A stretch of 64,000 nt of DNA, taken from positions 142,581,345 to 142,645,344 of the forward strand of contig NC_079211.1 in assembly GCF_029633865.1 (NCBI RefSeq), given 5' to 3'. The stretch is from Lampris incognitus (Eukaryota > Chordata > Actinopteri > Lampriformes > Lampridae). A program made the translations under genes and the position numbers. The notes under the pieces were generated by a model. It saw only the letters and a list, made by a program, of their open reading frames with translations, did no database searches and was not told where the DNA came from. Of the stretch, positions 40,101 to 54,700 are shown piece after piece. Each line of letters opens with the position of its first letter. The first letter of the stretch is position 1.

Positions 40101-43100
40101 TCATACATACTTACATAAACACATGCATACATACATACATACATACATACATACATACATACATACCTGCAGTAGAGAACATAGTGATAACCAATAATGT
40201 AAATGGTACTGAGATAAGCAGCTTGCTTCAACCCTTGAAAACTGAGCCAGTATGTTAACACAGAAAGAAGAAAGAAAGAAGATAAAAGAGATTATGAAGC
40301 CCAAACAGGGGACAATGAATTAAGGAAAATTCACACAGAAAAAGGACCAGAGGGGGAATAAATAAAAAAAATGGAATAAATAAATAAATACAAAGAGAAA
40401 GGGGGGGGTCTCTTAAGTCAAAAGGCCTTTAAGATCTTCTACTGTTTGGGGCCAAAGTCTTATAGTTTCCCCTTTTGCCCCATGGATGCGTGCTGTAGAC
40501 AGTTCAAGATAAACAACAGATATTAAAAGCCGAGTCCGTGTATGTGAGTGGAGGTTCCCACCTAGTTGCAACCATCTTCTCAGCAGCTTGCAGACCGGCC
40601 AAAAACCCACGCTCTGGACCTTTTTGCAAGTGAAGCTGAGAGAGATCGTTTAAAGTCAGTACAGATAGGGACGGGTATGTGTAATACAGTGGACAGATTT
40701 TCTATCACCACTTTCCAGAAATTAGCTACACCAGGGCCCTGTTTCAGAAAGCGGATTTAGTGAAAACCCAAGAGTTAGCTGACTCAGAGCTGAAGGGAAC
40801 TCTGGGTTTTTGGTTTCAAAAAAGCCAGTTCAGCTTGGCAACATACTCCGTGGAGCTAACCTGCTCGCTGGCAGGTTTTCTTCAACTAACCCTGCGTGTC
40901 TCCACCGCTTTAGCTGAAGCCTGCAAACCGAAGGGAGTCTCAGACATGGCGTGTCCTTTTCCTGAAGAGCCAGTTGATATTTAAGCACAAATACTCCACA
41001 GAAATCTATCGGGAGAGGGTGCTCAGACCCCGCTCGGATGTTTTATCATTCCGCGATGATTACCTGTTTGATCGCTATCGATCATTTATCTGAACAATAT
41101 TCTCAGCTGGGCAGCACGGTGGCGCCTCACAGCGAGAAAGTCCTGGGTTCGAGCCCTGGGGTAGTCCAACCTTGGGGGTCGTCCCGGGTCGTCCTCTGTG
41201 TGGAGTGTGCATGTTCTCCCCGTGTCTGTGTGGGTTTCCTCCGGGGGCTCCGGTTTCCTCCCACAGCCCAAAGACATGTAGGTCAGGTGAATCGGCCGTA
41301 CTAAATTGTATGAATGTGTGTGTGTGTGTGTGTGTGTATGTGTGTGTGTGTGTGTAGGCCCTGTCTGATGGCCTGGCGGCCTGTCCAGGGTGTCTCCCTG
41401 CCTGCCGCCCAATGACTGCTGGGATAGGCTCCAGTATCGCCGCAACCCTGAGAGCAGGATAAGCGGTTCAGATAATGGATGGATGGATGGATGGATGGAT
41501 GGATGGATGGATATTCTCAGCCCTCATATTGTTCCAATCATTTCCAGCGCTGCTCTTTTAGAAAAAAAAGAAGGAGCAAGTTTTATTATGGTACAACGGC
41601 ATCGTCGACTGTTGGATGTTATTTTTAAAGCGAAAACCTCAGCAGGCCTCTCTGTATCTCCCCTCTCTGTGGCAGCGGACAAGGCGTCTTTATCGTCCTC
41701 CTGTAATGAAAATGAACCATTTTTGTGCTCTACTTGAACCCATTGTGAAAAATCTGCGGAGTGTTACGAGCACTTACAACTACGTGGTGGTTCGTTATGG
41801 CAGAAGGCTCCGCTAGACAGATTACACCACCAGTAACTGGTAGAAGAGGAATCAGATTAGACGGTTAAGTGATAACTTTACCCAGAAGAGCGCCCCAACA
41901 GCGTACAGGCCGCGTCATAATTTTTCAGATACATAACTCTGAGTCCCCATTACGTCTGAAGGACAACTCAGAATCTGAAAATGTAACGGCGGTCAACTAC
42001 AAAGAACTGTACCGCGCCAGCATCCCCGCAACCCTGAGAGCAGGATAAGCGGTTTGGATAATGGATGGACTGCTACAAGAAAATCAGTGTGCCAAGTTGT
42101 GTCTAAGATGGATGGGTGGGTGGGTGTCACTGAGCTGACACTGGCAAAAGGATGAATGTATTTATATCGTTAATTTGAATAACTAACCTCTTATGTAGGC
42201 CATTGTGTCCTGGGGGAGGGGGGAGATGTCAGATGAGCTCCCTCTAGAGATGCCTTCAGCAATAGGTCGCCCACTGTTTTGTCCGAGGGCCATCTCCTCC
42301 GCCTCTGTGAGGGGTGGTGGCGGTAGCGGACCCCCACCTGTTTTTCGGGCCTCGGTTCTGTTGGCTATAACGGGGGTAAAATTCGGACATGGCCAGTAAG
42401 CACAAACTTGGAGACTTGTATGTGTTAAGGTGTTGCTTTCAAATAGACAATGTTAAATACTGGTTGTGTTGGGATGGCTGAAAATTTTACTTTTTTTTTT
42501 TTAGCTTAGAAAGTCTACTTAAAGACGTCACATGTTGAATGCAGCCGCCGAACGCTGTTTGTAATGAAATGATACCTTACCTGTCTGAACTGTATTTTTA
42601 TATTTCATCTTCAGTTGCTGCCAAGTACGGTTTGTGCCTGTCGGGCTGCACCTACATAAATATTAAACAGGCGCACACACACACACACACACATTATATA
42701 AAAGTTGAATAAGTGGGACACTCTGGATAAAACTCGTCTTTTCTCAATTGATACTTGTGGATTGACTCAGCCGGCAATTTTCTGCCACGCCGGCTCACGT
42801 TGATTTGCTGCCGCTCCTGTATTGCTTTATTTCTTCGTCTAAATATACACTTGTGTTCTGCATACGCACTCATTAATATTTCTGACTCCGGTGGGGTGAA
42901 GTAGGATGACCATATTTTCTCGCCGGTTGCCATGGTGAACTGTGGTTATCGGGGCTCCATCGATGGCTTTTTGTAGTCGTCATGCTCGCACTTAACTCGG
43001 AGCGAGCGTGCTCAAGAGCTGGTTGAACTAACTCAGATCAGCTGTTCTGAAACTACAAGCTCTTGGGTTTGGCAGCTCCGAGTTAGTCAACCCAGAGTTC

Positions 43101-45633
43101 AGGTTTGGACTCGGAGCTTGTCAGACCTGCTCTCTGAAACAGGCCCCGGGGCATTCCCAAACCACATGATGAGAGGTACCAACTGCACCTATTGGCATAG
43201 CGTACAACTTGGGTCAGCTTTAAGCTTTATACTGTGAAGTTTAGGTGGAGCCATATACGTCCTGTGAATGAAATTTAAATAAATCTGTTGATGGTTAGGA
43301 TTCCCGGACGACTGCTTAACCGTATCCCAAACACCATCCCAATCAAAAGCTGGGATCAGGTCAGGAATATCTGCCTGCCATACTGAGTGCACTGGCAATG
43401 GGAGATACGTTCTCTCCAGAATATAGCCATATAACAGGGGCGCCATAGCTGTTGGGTTAGCATGCAGCATCCTAATCATAAGTATGAAGGAGGACCCCAG
43501 ACCCGTAACCTCCAACGCTGACCAAAGAAACTAATCCTCCAAATGGTCCAAATGTTTTCATAGCATCTAGTGAAAGGACGGCAGTGGGTGGTGGCGACGA
43601 GGAGGCACCAGGTATTATGTGCAGTAATCTTCTAACGTTATCTAGTGCCAGCCTAGATATGATGAGATGAGTCTGGTCATAAAAGGCTGGAGCCGCCATG
43701 TAAGCATTTTAGCATGAATTGGTAACACAATTACTAGTGAATTAGTAATGATCAAGGTGTCACTTTAGTATGGGGAACATATTCTAAGTAACAAAAACTT
43801 AATTTACAGTAATTTAACACTATGAACACTTGTAGTTTTGTGTGTTGTTATGTAAGAACAGACCATATTCATTAAGTGTTATTAAGGGAGAATAACTCTT
43901 CTTGTGGTACTACCACCTTATAAAGGCCATACTAAGCAAAGCATATTGAGATGGTACTACTAATAAGCAACACTTCTGAGCTTATAGAGGGAAAACTCAT
44001 AGTTAATGGCTTACTGGTTGTATAATAAGGCCATGCAGAATAAGGCATTAATGAGTATGTAATAATGACCAATTAAGAGCCAATATGTTGCTAATTTGCA
44101 TGCTAACAAGCACCTAATTAATGGTGACTACGTTCCCCATACTAAAGTGTTACCCATGAATTTTTACATTCAGCATTTAAAAGGGACAAAGGCCTATAAT
44201 CGGCACATTCCATCGGGTCTTCATTTTGTCTTTTAAGCAGAAGTGATATAATCGCTACTATATTCGCATGTCTAGGAAAAGATGCCCTGTCCAAAGTGGA
44301 CTGGATCATGTTAAACAGTAAAGGGCCCAGACTGTCGCAGAAAGTTGTGTAAAATTCTGGGGGAATCCCACCCAGACCAGAGATTTACCTCTATTCGTAT
44401 CCACAGCAGCTTCCCTAAGCTCATTCCTCGTAATGGGAGCGTTCAAAACTAGTCAAGGCCAACATCCTGTCCTTAGACCCTGGCATCTAAAAAAAAGTTT
44501 AGCAGGGAGGAAAAAATTGGAAGAAACCTCAGGGAGAGCAACTGAGGAGGGCTCTCTCTCCCAAGGTGGGCAACGTGGGCAATGGATGTAGTGTTTACAC
44601 AATTTAACAGAATTATAATGGAATAATAAAATATATGAAGAATGTGATGAGGAGGATGCCAAGCAGTGTCCAGATGCCACCGGAACAGACCAGGACCCGA
44701 GCCACACGACCAGCATCACCCAAGCAGTGTCCAGATGCCCCCGGAACAGACCAGGACCCGAGCCACGGGACCAGCATCACCCAAGCAGTGTCCAGATGCC
44801 CCCGGAACAGACCAGGACCCGAGCCACACGACCAGCATCACCACGTAGACAAAAAAAAGAAAAAACACACGGCAGTCACACGTCTGAGTGAGAGAAGGAT
44901 GTAACACCGAGACAGGATAACAAAATTATATGGATTTATAAGACATATAAAAAGACAATTTGATGAGGGAGGATGCCAAGCAGTGCCCAGGTGGTGACCA
45001 CCATCACCATGGAGACCTGAGAGGAGGACAGACTGCGTGTGCACAAAGCACACAGCAGCAGATAAAGCACACTTGTATTTCGATAAACGTTCGTGCCGAG
45101 ATAGTAGGTAAAACACGTTCGATTTTGATCTTCGCCATTTACGCTCCGGTCTCCTGCGGGTCCGTTTAAGAGCACGTGTCTCATCATTAAACCAGGGTGT
45201 AGGCCTCTTCGGTCGCCTAGCTCTGGTAGTGAGAGGTGCAACTGGATCGAGGAGACTGGAGAGCGCCACATTTAAGTCACTAGTGAAATTTTCAACTGAG
45301 TCAGTCGCCACAGTGAAAGGAGCCAAGACTTCCGGCAGCTGCTGGCCAAATACAGCTACAGTGGACAGGCCAATGTGGTGAGCGGCAATTACATCTGTGC
45401 CGACATTAACTGGACAGGCCCATAATGCTTCAAATTTGATGAGAAAATGATCTGACACAGCAGATGTGGTTGGCAAGACATTCAGACAGGAAACAGCCAT
45501 CCATCCATCCATCCATTATCTTAACCGCTTATCCTGCTCTCAGGGTCGCGGGGATGCTGGAGGCTATTCCCAGCAGTCATTGGGCGGCAGGTGGGGAGAC
45601 ACCCTGGACAGGCTGCCAGGCCATCACAGGGCC

Positions 45634-45710
<77 letters not shown>

Positions 45711-48700
45711 CCATTCATTCCTAGGGACAATTTAGCATGGCCAGTTCACCTGACCTACATGTCTTTGGACTGTGGGAGAAAACCGAAAACCGGAGCTCCT
45801 GGAGGAAACCCACGCAGACACGGGGAGAACATGCAAACTCCACACAGAGGACGACCCAGGATGACCCACCAAGGTTGGACTACCCCGGCGCTCGAACCCA
45901 GGACCTTCTTGCTGTGAGGCGACGGCGCTAACCACTGCGCCACTGCGCCACCCGAAACAGCTATCCCTTCAGATGAAACCAAAATGAGTCGACTCTTGAA
46001 CAAACTGAGTGAACCCAAAAAGCATCAGCTAGCACCAGAAAGGCTTTACTTAGAGGATCAGCAGCCTTAATCAGATGAATACTGAAATCACCGAGAATTA
46101 GGATCTCATCAGAGTGAGTAACAAGGCCTGAGACAAATTCTCCAAATTCTCCAAGAAGCGGTGGGTAACAGCCAGGAGGAGGTCGATACAATATCACATT
46201 CTGGACTGAGCCGAGTCTATTCATAGCCGAGGGAGATGGGCCCAGAACAAGAGCCCGAAAAGATTGGAATTTAGAGTCAAGAAGTCAGATTGAAAATAGA
46301 CATATATTAAAGCAACACCCCCACCTTGTTTATTTGCCGGAGCTACATGGGCATAAGTATAGTGGGGTGGGGAAGCTTCATTAAAGGGAAAGAAAACATT
46401 TGGTTTCCGCCATGTTTCACACAACCCAGTCATATTGAAACTATGGTCACGAATCAGGTCATTTATTAGTAAAGTGATCAGTAGTAGGCAGAACTTTAGG
46501 GCTGCCAATAGGTGAAATATTTATCGGAATTAGACACCTTGCTGACAATTTTGATGACCAACGCTTTGGACGATATGTGGTCACACTTTTGGCAACATTA
46601 GATGTTTGGTTCTGTAGTTTATTAGGTAGTTTGTTGCACATCCCTAAGTGTCGAGCTACATATAGACAGCTGTCTATATTGCGAGACCAGAGGTCTTCAA
46701 CGTTTTTCAGGCCAAGGACACCCTTGGCTGATAGAGACACGGCGGACGGACCCCCTATTACATATCATATAAATTTGTGTTGCTTATTAAACCGTGCCAA
46801 AAATAATGTGCAGGGCGGCCTATAGTGCCATGTATAAAAGTACTTTGTAATGGTGCATACAATGCTAAACCATTAGAATAATAATTATTGACGGATGAAC
46901 ATGTTGTTTTGTAATTCTTTTTTTGTGTAGGAAAATCGAGAATGCACATTGACATACATTGCTTGTACAGAAGTGAACTGAACAAGTGGAAGATTAAAAA
47001 ATCCACAAATTATATATATATATTATATATGTATATATTTAAACACAAACATATACCTATTCTCCCATACACATGTAAACAGAGCTATATACATGATCTA
47101 TAACAGTGGGGTGCTTTATAGGACTTGTTTTTATTCTATATTGACATTTTTTACCTTTACAATTTCACAATTTTAATGGGGGAGGGACAATGAAGCATTA
47201 AGCTTAACTTTATGTGTGGATGGCACAGCTCCTACCTTAGTGAGAGGTCTGACCCTGGTGAGTGGCACACAGCTTGTCTATTCGAGTGCAGATGGAGGTT
47301 GTCAGGCGGAGGGCCATATCAGCCTCAGGCTGCAGTCTTGACCTGCGCTTGCTTTCCAGGTAGGTAAGGGAGGGAAATCCACCTCGCAAAGATATGTCGT
47401 TGCAAAAGGTAAAAAGTTCCTCGTTGCTTTTGTTGTCAATTGTGGGAAGTCTTTCTGGCAAGAGATCCAGAACTGAGTGAGTGGTCTTGTCTCATACGTG
47501 TTTCTGTATGTACTGTCAGTGGATCGTTCGGTGAGCCGATCCTCCTCTGTCACGGCAGAGTCCATGACGTCTGACAATTCAGCACTAATTTCTTTGGCAA
47601 CGAGAGCCTCCCTAGGTGGCATGCAATGTGTCCATGTCACTTGGGGAGCCACATCTTTGACAAGCGCCATTAGTCCACTTTTTAAACCAGCCGTGGCTCT
47701 TGCGCCATCAGTTCACATCGCAACACATTTTGCCCGGGGTATGTCACGTTCTCTGGAAAAAAAACATCGATCATTTCGTAACTTTCAGAACTTGTGCGTT
47801 CAGGCAGCTGCTTACAACACAAAAAATTCCTCCTGCATTTCATTTTGGTCAACAACCCGCACAAACGGCAAAAGCTGAACGTCGTTTGACACATCCGTGG
47901 ACTCATCCAACTGTAATGCAAAAGCCTCTGCCAGCCTCGGTTTCTCTACTAGTTGCCCCCTCAAATCAGATGCCATGTCAGCAATACGCTGAGGTTTTGT
48001 CTGACAACGGTTGTGTCTGACAACGTAATGCTTTTCCGTTTATTAACGTACTCCTCATTCCTAAACATTGTTTTGCACGTATCACTGGCTGCAGGCAATA
48101 TTAAATCCTCTGAAATTGTGTTATGGCTTTTTGTTCTGAGCGATCCGAAGAACAACTTGGTAAGAGGCTTTCAAAGCTAGCTCACCAACTTTAGCTGATT
48201 GTCTCATCAAAGTCTGTTGGCCTATGAGAGATTTGAGACGGGCCTGAAAGTATCCCACTGGTTTTTCTTTCAAGTGAGTATGGGTTGTCTCCAAGTGGCG
48301 CTGCAGCTTTGATGGCTTCATGTTTTCGTTTGACAGCACGGCAGAGCAGATGACACACACTGGTCATTACTCAGTCTCTATATAGGTAAAAACAAACTTG
48401 AGATAATTCTCTCGTTGTAGCATGGCTGTTAGCAGGTGCGTTAGCGTCATCCTCTGAACTTTCGCCAGTGGCTCGTGATGAAGTGCAGGGTCTGTCAGAG
48501 TTTCTTGGTCGAGAAGTTACAAAGCGATCCATTGTAGATCATATTAACATAAGAATGGCCATATACTTAGGCTAATAATACATACCTATTTGCTAATATG
48601 GCATGCAATTATTTCCAGTATTTTATTGGCGCCACACATAGAGTGGTTTAGCATAGGATCACTAGCCGGTGCTCGGCTTTCAGGGTGATCACATTAATGC

Positions 48701-51700
48701 ACGAGGATTCATGGGTATCTACAGTGTAATTTTTTTTAACGAATAGGAAGATTTATCTTTGCTTGTTATAGGTTGTATTTATGTTAATGTGTATTTTCGG
48801 ACATGTTTTTGGAAGAAAATAAAATTGGGATCAAATAATTTGGCAGACCCCCTGCAGTAACTCTGAGGACCCCCCAAGGGGTCGTGGACCACATGTTGAA
48901 GATCTCTGCGCTAAACAGAAGAGCAGAGCCATCCCCAGTAGGGTGAATGCCATCCACTTGGCCTTCTTTCTGGGGCCACCATTACCTGTAATGAGCCAGC
49001 CAGCGGTTCATTGAGGTGAGCTTACTGTACGTCTCATCATTATCCCTCACGGGTAAGGGAGCAGAGACAATTAATCGATGCCAATACATCTTTCTGGCAA
49101 ACTCAAGCGTCCTGACTAGGCTGGCTTTTGTGATCTGATTGCTTCATCCTAGCATTATTGGTGCAGACCTGAATGACAATGTTGCCGAAAGTAGTGATGC
49201 TGTGTACCTGGGTTTGCTGATTCTCCCTCTTTGATGCCAGCACCCCAAGATTATACTCTATGTCGGAGACTCTGGCCCTGGGTAAACAGTGAACAAAGGC
49301 TGGCAAAACTAATCTAATATTGCGGGTAATGGAGTCTACCGTCACTAGCGCGCATTGCTTTACTCTGTCGACAGGAGCGGGAGAGGCACCCTGGCTGGTA
49401 GGACCACCAACAGGGCTGGTGAGGGGCTAAAATCGGTTTGCAGTCGGGAGAGGTGACTGCAGATCAGGCTACATGACCGGTGGCTTGCTCTTGCGAGCCT
49501 TCCCACGACAGTAAACAGAGACAAACTTTTCCGCATCTGCCAACGAGACTGAGCTAGTGCTAACAATAGCAGGCCTGCTGTCAGGCCCGGGACTAAGGCT
49601 ATCAGGAGTGCCCGTCACGTCTAACGTAATCCTAGCCGAAACAAGCTGCTCTAACTCACGGACACATCTCTAGTAGAGACAACCTATCTGTAACTGCGGA
49701 ACAGTCACCGCACACCATCGTTTTAACGAGGCTGCTTTGACTGCAAATGCAATAGAGTAGGCTAAGCTCGAAGCTAGTAACAAACTAGGAAGGAGAGGCT
49801 GCCAACTAAACACAAGAGTAGTTTGAGATAGAAAACTAGAGAATCTAGCGATAAGTGAACTAAATACAGAAAACAGCTATATCATTAAATAAAGAGGTTA
49901 AGGAAGAGGGAGGAACACAGGGTGACGTATAAGAGTGGAGGAAAGTGCACACAGTTGGACTATATCTTGTGCAGAAGGCGCGATCTGAAAGGGATTGAAG
50001 ACTGCAAGATGGTGACAGGGGAGAACGTAGCTAGGCAGCATCAGATGGTGGTTTGTGGGATGACTTTGGAGACCAAGAAGAGAAAGAGTGAAGGCAGAGC
50101 CAAGGATCAAATGGTGGGAGTCGAAGAAGGAAGACTGTTGTGTGGAGTTCAGGGAGGAGTTAAAACAGGCAGGAGTACTCTGAGGGGCTGATGAATGAAG
50201 AAAATGAGAGAGAGAAGGGTGGATGATGTGGGGATAGTGAATCAGGAAGTGCGGCGGATTAGCAAGGAGGAAGTGAGGGCAGCTATGAAGAGGATGAAGA
50301 GTGGAAAGGCAGTTGGTCCAGATGACATACCTGTGGAGGCATGGAGATGTTTAGGAGAGATGGCAGTGGAGTTTTTAACTAGATTGTTTAACACAATCTT
50401 GGAAAGTGAGAGGATGCCTGAGGAGTGGAGAAGAAGCATACTGGTACCGATTTTCAAGAACAAGGGCGATGTGCAGAACTGTAGCAGCTACAGAGGTATA
50501 AAGTTGATCAGCCACAGCATGAAGATTTGAGAAAGAGTAATACAAGCTAGGTTAAGAGGCGAGGTGATGAGTAGCAAACAGCAGTATTGTTTCATGCCAC
50601 GAAAGAGCCCCACAGATGTGATGTTTGCTTTGAGATTGTTAATTGAGAAGTATAGAGAAGGCCAGAAGGAGTTCATTGTGTCCTTGTGGATTTAGAGAAA
50701 GCATATGACAGGGTGCCAAGAGAGGAGGTGTGGTATTGTATGAGGAAGTCAGGAGTTGCAGAGAAGTATGTAGGAGTGGTGTAGGATATGTATGAGGGAA
50801 GTGTGACAGTGGTGAGGTGTGTGGTTGGAATGACAGATGGGTTCAAGGTGGAGGTGGGATTACATCAAGGATCGGCTCTGAGCCCTTTCTTGTTTGCAAT
50901 GGTGATGGACAGATTGCTGGACAAGACCAGGCAGGAGTCTCCATGGACGATGATGTTTGCTGATGACATTGTGATCTGTAGCGAGAGTAGGGTGCAGGTT
51001 GAGAAGAGCCTGGAGAGGTGGAGGTATGCACTGGAGAGAAGAGGAATGAAAGTCAGTAGGAGTAAGACGGAATACCTATGCATGAATGAGAGGGAGGACA
51101 GTGGAATGGTCAGGATGCAAGGAGTGGAGGTGACGAAGGTGTATGAGTTTAAAAACTTGGGGTTGACTGTCCAAAGTAACAGGGGGTGCAGAAGAGAGGT
51201 GAAGAAGAGAGTGCAGGCAGGGTGGAGTGGGTGGAGAAGAGTGTCAGGATTGTTTTTGCGACAGATGGATACCAGCAAGAGTTAAAGGGAAGGTTTACAA
51301 GATGGTCGTGAGACCAGCTATGTTATATGGTTTAGCGACAGTGGCACTGATGAAAAGACAGGAGGCAGAGCTGGAGGTGGCAGAGTTGAAGATGCTAAGA
51401 TTTTCATTGGGGGGTGACTAAGACGTACAGGATTAGGAATGATGATATTAGAGGGACTGCTCAAGTTGGACGGTTGGATGGAGCTGCCAGGGAAGAGGAA
51501 AAGAAGAAGGCCAAAGAGGAGGTTTCTGGATATGGTGAGAGAGGACATGCAGGTGGTTGGTGTGACAGAGGGAGATGCAGATGACAGGAAGAAAGGGAAA
51601 CGGGTGAGCCGCTGTGGCGAGCCCTAACGGGAGCAGCCGAAAGCTATAGTAGTAGTAAATGAAGAGGTTAGAGCAGAATATAGATAAGAAATAGAAGAGA

Positions 51701-54700
51701 ATAAACAGCAGAATAAAGAGAACAAACTAGAGAATCATCCTCTGATAGCCTGGGTAGTTGGATGTTATTCAAGAAGTTGTCACATACAACCTTGTCAGGA
51801 ATGACTCTGAGCTTTATAACTCAGCATAGAAACTATGGAATGTTGCATTAACTTGTAAAGGCTTAGTAAGAATGTGACCATCACCCGACTTAGTGGTGGC
51901 GGTGTCCGAGAAATGTTAATTGGCCCTCAGCCTTAGAGCGAGTAAATGACTGGCTCTGGCTCCATTAAAATGGTATGTTTGGCGTGTTCCATGTATGAAA
52001 TATTAAGCACGATGTTTAAGAATAGCACTTATATTTTTCTTCACAAGGTCACATCGAGGTGAGATATCATCATCAAAATTTTGTTGCAATAAGTTGTCCA
52101 ATGCTGAAAGTTTATGCTCTAATTCACGCAACATGGACGAACAAACCTTCCTTAGAGTAGATGCATAAAGTCTAGCATTGTTTCTAATGAAACCTTTCAT
52201 GGTATTCCAGAGTATCCTTGGGTCATCAACTGAACCTTTGTTTATATTAACAAAGTCCTTAGGCTGATCCACAAACTGGGTCTTATGAGATTCGTTGCAA
52301 AGTAACGTAATGTTGAAAGGGTTGAGAGGGGACTGCAGCGGGATGGAGTGTATTGAAGCAACAGCAATCACTGCTTAATAATTAAAAAAAGTAATTGGCA
52401 AAAGATTGACAGCTGTAATTTTATGGAATATGCCTCGAGAGGCAAAAATAAAACCAATCCGTGAAAAGGATTTGTCTTGCCGATAGGTGGTTGAATTCCT
52501 TGGTATTTAACATGTGCCAAAGATCCACCACACCTATGTTTTTAATATTGAGTTTCTTTATTGAATTCTATAATTATGATTATGAGAATCCCTAAGTAGC
52601 CATGGTCTTTGTTCAGCCTAGTATTTCAAGATCAGGGTTTTTAGGAGCTGACTCTTATCTCCTTCCTGACCTCCCCACTTAGATAACATGCCTTGTACGG
52701 CAGTTATCTAAGAGAGAAGTTGACAGTCAAGGCTTCTGCTGTGCTTCACGCTGGAAGAACAGCACTCCTCATTCCCAGAGAATTCACCTGTAACTGGAAG
52801 AGGTTTTCCTGCCGATACCTGAGCTCCAATGTCATTGTGTCTGTACAACCTGTGCCTTTGTTATCATGTCATTTGCCTCCTCTTTATTTATTTATTTATT
52901 TATTTGCTCTGCAGCACTAATGGACAGCAAGTTGTGGGTTATTGACCAAAACAGCTTCCAAACAATACTCATGCAGAATGGTCTCAGAAGCCTGTCTCGA
53001 TCTATGGAGCTGCTTAGCAGGTGAACACCACCCCAACACACTCCATTCAAGTTGAAACATGCCAAATAGGCTGCTTTGTAATCTTGCACCTGCATCACAA
53101 AAACTCAAGTGTCAGGCTGGTGGTCAGCTAGCCAATATTTAAGTCTTGGACTGTACACTCTGTAATGTAATTTAACACCAGGGTAGTCCAGCCTTGGGGG
53201 TCATCCCAGGTTGTCCTCTGTGTGGAGTTTGCATGTTCTCCCCGTGTCTGCGTGGGTTTCCTCCCACAGTCCAAAGACATGCAGGTCAGGCGAATAGGCC
53301 GTCCTAAATTGTCCCTAGGTGTGAATGTGTCGGTCCTGTGATGGACTGGCGGCCTGTCCAGGGTGTCTCCCCACCTGCCGCCCAGTGACCGCTGGGATAG
53401 ACTCCTGCATCCCGCGACCCCAATTGGGATAAGCGGCTTGGATAATGGATGGGTGGATGGATGTTTTTATACAATGTGAACATTCCCAGGATCCATTTTT
53501 GTAGGTTTTGGGTGTGCTGTCTCTTGAGAGCTATGAAAAAACATCAGACTGAATCGTTTCTGATATAGTGCATTCCACGCCTTTTTAAATCTAAATTCAT
53601 ATTTTTTTATCTTATTCTGCATTTCTTATTTAATGTATTTTTGTGCTATACAAATAAATCCGCCTCGCTTTACTGTGGACAGTGTCTTAGAATATCGTCT
53701 TTACATCCGTCTGTCTGCAGTGTCCCGTTTCTTCAGTCGCTACCAGAGGACGTCATCATGAACATGTCTGATCTTATGGAAGAGGTACAGATTCTATGTT
53801 GAATACCGGATATGTTCAACATTCAGCTCATCACATTCAGCAGGTGAACGTAATTAGAATTAATTAGAAATGAGAACCAGCAGTGCTGGTTATTCCCGAG
53901 GACCTGATTGAGAAGCACAGCTTTAATGTAAGCATAACTGTCGGAGGGGAGTGGCACAGAACCTCTTATTCTCTATTTGTGTTGCATCAGTTAACAAGCG
54001 TGTGCTTCCATCGCATCGTAACTGTTAATGAGCCAAAGGAGTCAAGTCAAGTCAAGTTTATAAATCCTGGTATTCCTCGTTCGGACTGGTTTAATGTCAG
54101 CATTTCAGATGGTTGTTTTTTTCCCCCCTGCCACACCATTTTCTCTCCATTTTTACAACGAATTTGCCCTTTTCCCTTTTGTGCCTCATCTGCCTCTCAT
54201 CTGTTTCTTTCATAGATCCACTACACCGAGGACGATTACATCATTCGACAAGGGGCCACGGGGGACACGTTTTACATCATCACCGAGGGCCAGGTGAGGT
54301 TTTTATATGTCTGGGGTTCAGACGGAACAAACACTGCCAGACTCAAGAATGCTGGGGCGAAAAAGTTCACGCCGCTGTGCGGATTTCCTTGTGGCGATGA
54401 TGGATTTCAGTGCTGTTTGTTGTGCACTACAGCCCCGGCACTGCCTTTCTCTATGCTTTCAAGGTAAATGTGACGGCAAGGAAGTCGAGCCACGAAGAAC
54501 CGGTTGTCCTTTATAAACTCTCTCAGGGGCAATGGTTTGGTGAAAAAGCCCTGTGGGGGTAAGAAAGAGATTATTTATTTTCATTAGATGCTATTAAAGA
54601 ACCGTCTCAAAGAGAGTAGATAAAAATTGGGTTTTATTGTTTGGGTTTTATTCCTCACCCAAACAATATAAATTTGCAATGAGAGGGCATTTATTTTCTG

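Larger units (their letters stand above)
44455..51720 (-). mobile_element. L2/CR1-like LINE inserted in the L1, itself interrupted three times
   Basis: On the minus strand the element starts near 51715 and ends near 44460, with AAACTAG at both L1 junctions. ORF1 remnants (about 49680-48910) include [14 protein letters not shown], resembling the SGNH/esterase-type ORF1 domain. The endonuclease spans 46500-45960 and 45490-45200 ([41 protein letters not shown]), followed by [15 protein letters not shown]. Most of the reverse transcriptase is missing; a 3' part with the 61-bp tandem repeat follows. Confidence 0.65.
40125..52400 (-). mobile_element. L1 LINE, 5'-truncated and broken up by later insertions
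   Basis: Pieces of one L1 ORF2 appear in order on the minus strand. 52371-51725 has [20 protein letters not shown] and [11 protein letters not shown]. 44450-44160 has [12 protein letters not shown] and an IPPEFY-like frame. 43690-43148 has [19 protein letters not shown] and [11 protein letters not shown]. 40733-40410 has [20 protein letters not shown]. It ends in a 3' UTR and a TATG/ACAT microsatellite tail at 40125-40167. The gaps between pieces are the L2-like LINE, the hAT MITE and the Harbinger element. Confidence 0.8.

Noticed and set aside
50788-51285. Possible host gene with a reverse transcriptase domain
   Set aside because: Flanking 9-bp duplication, stops and frameshifts, and similarity to the copy at 39225 show it is a LINE.
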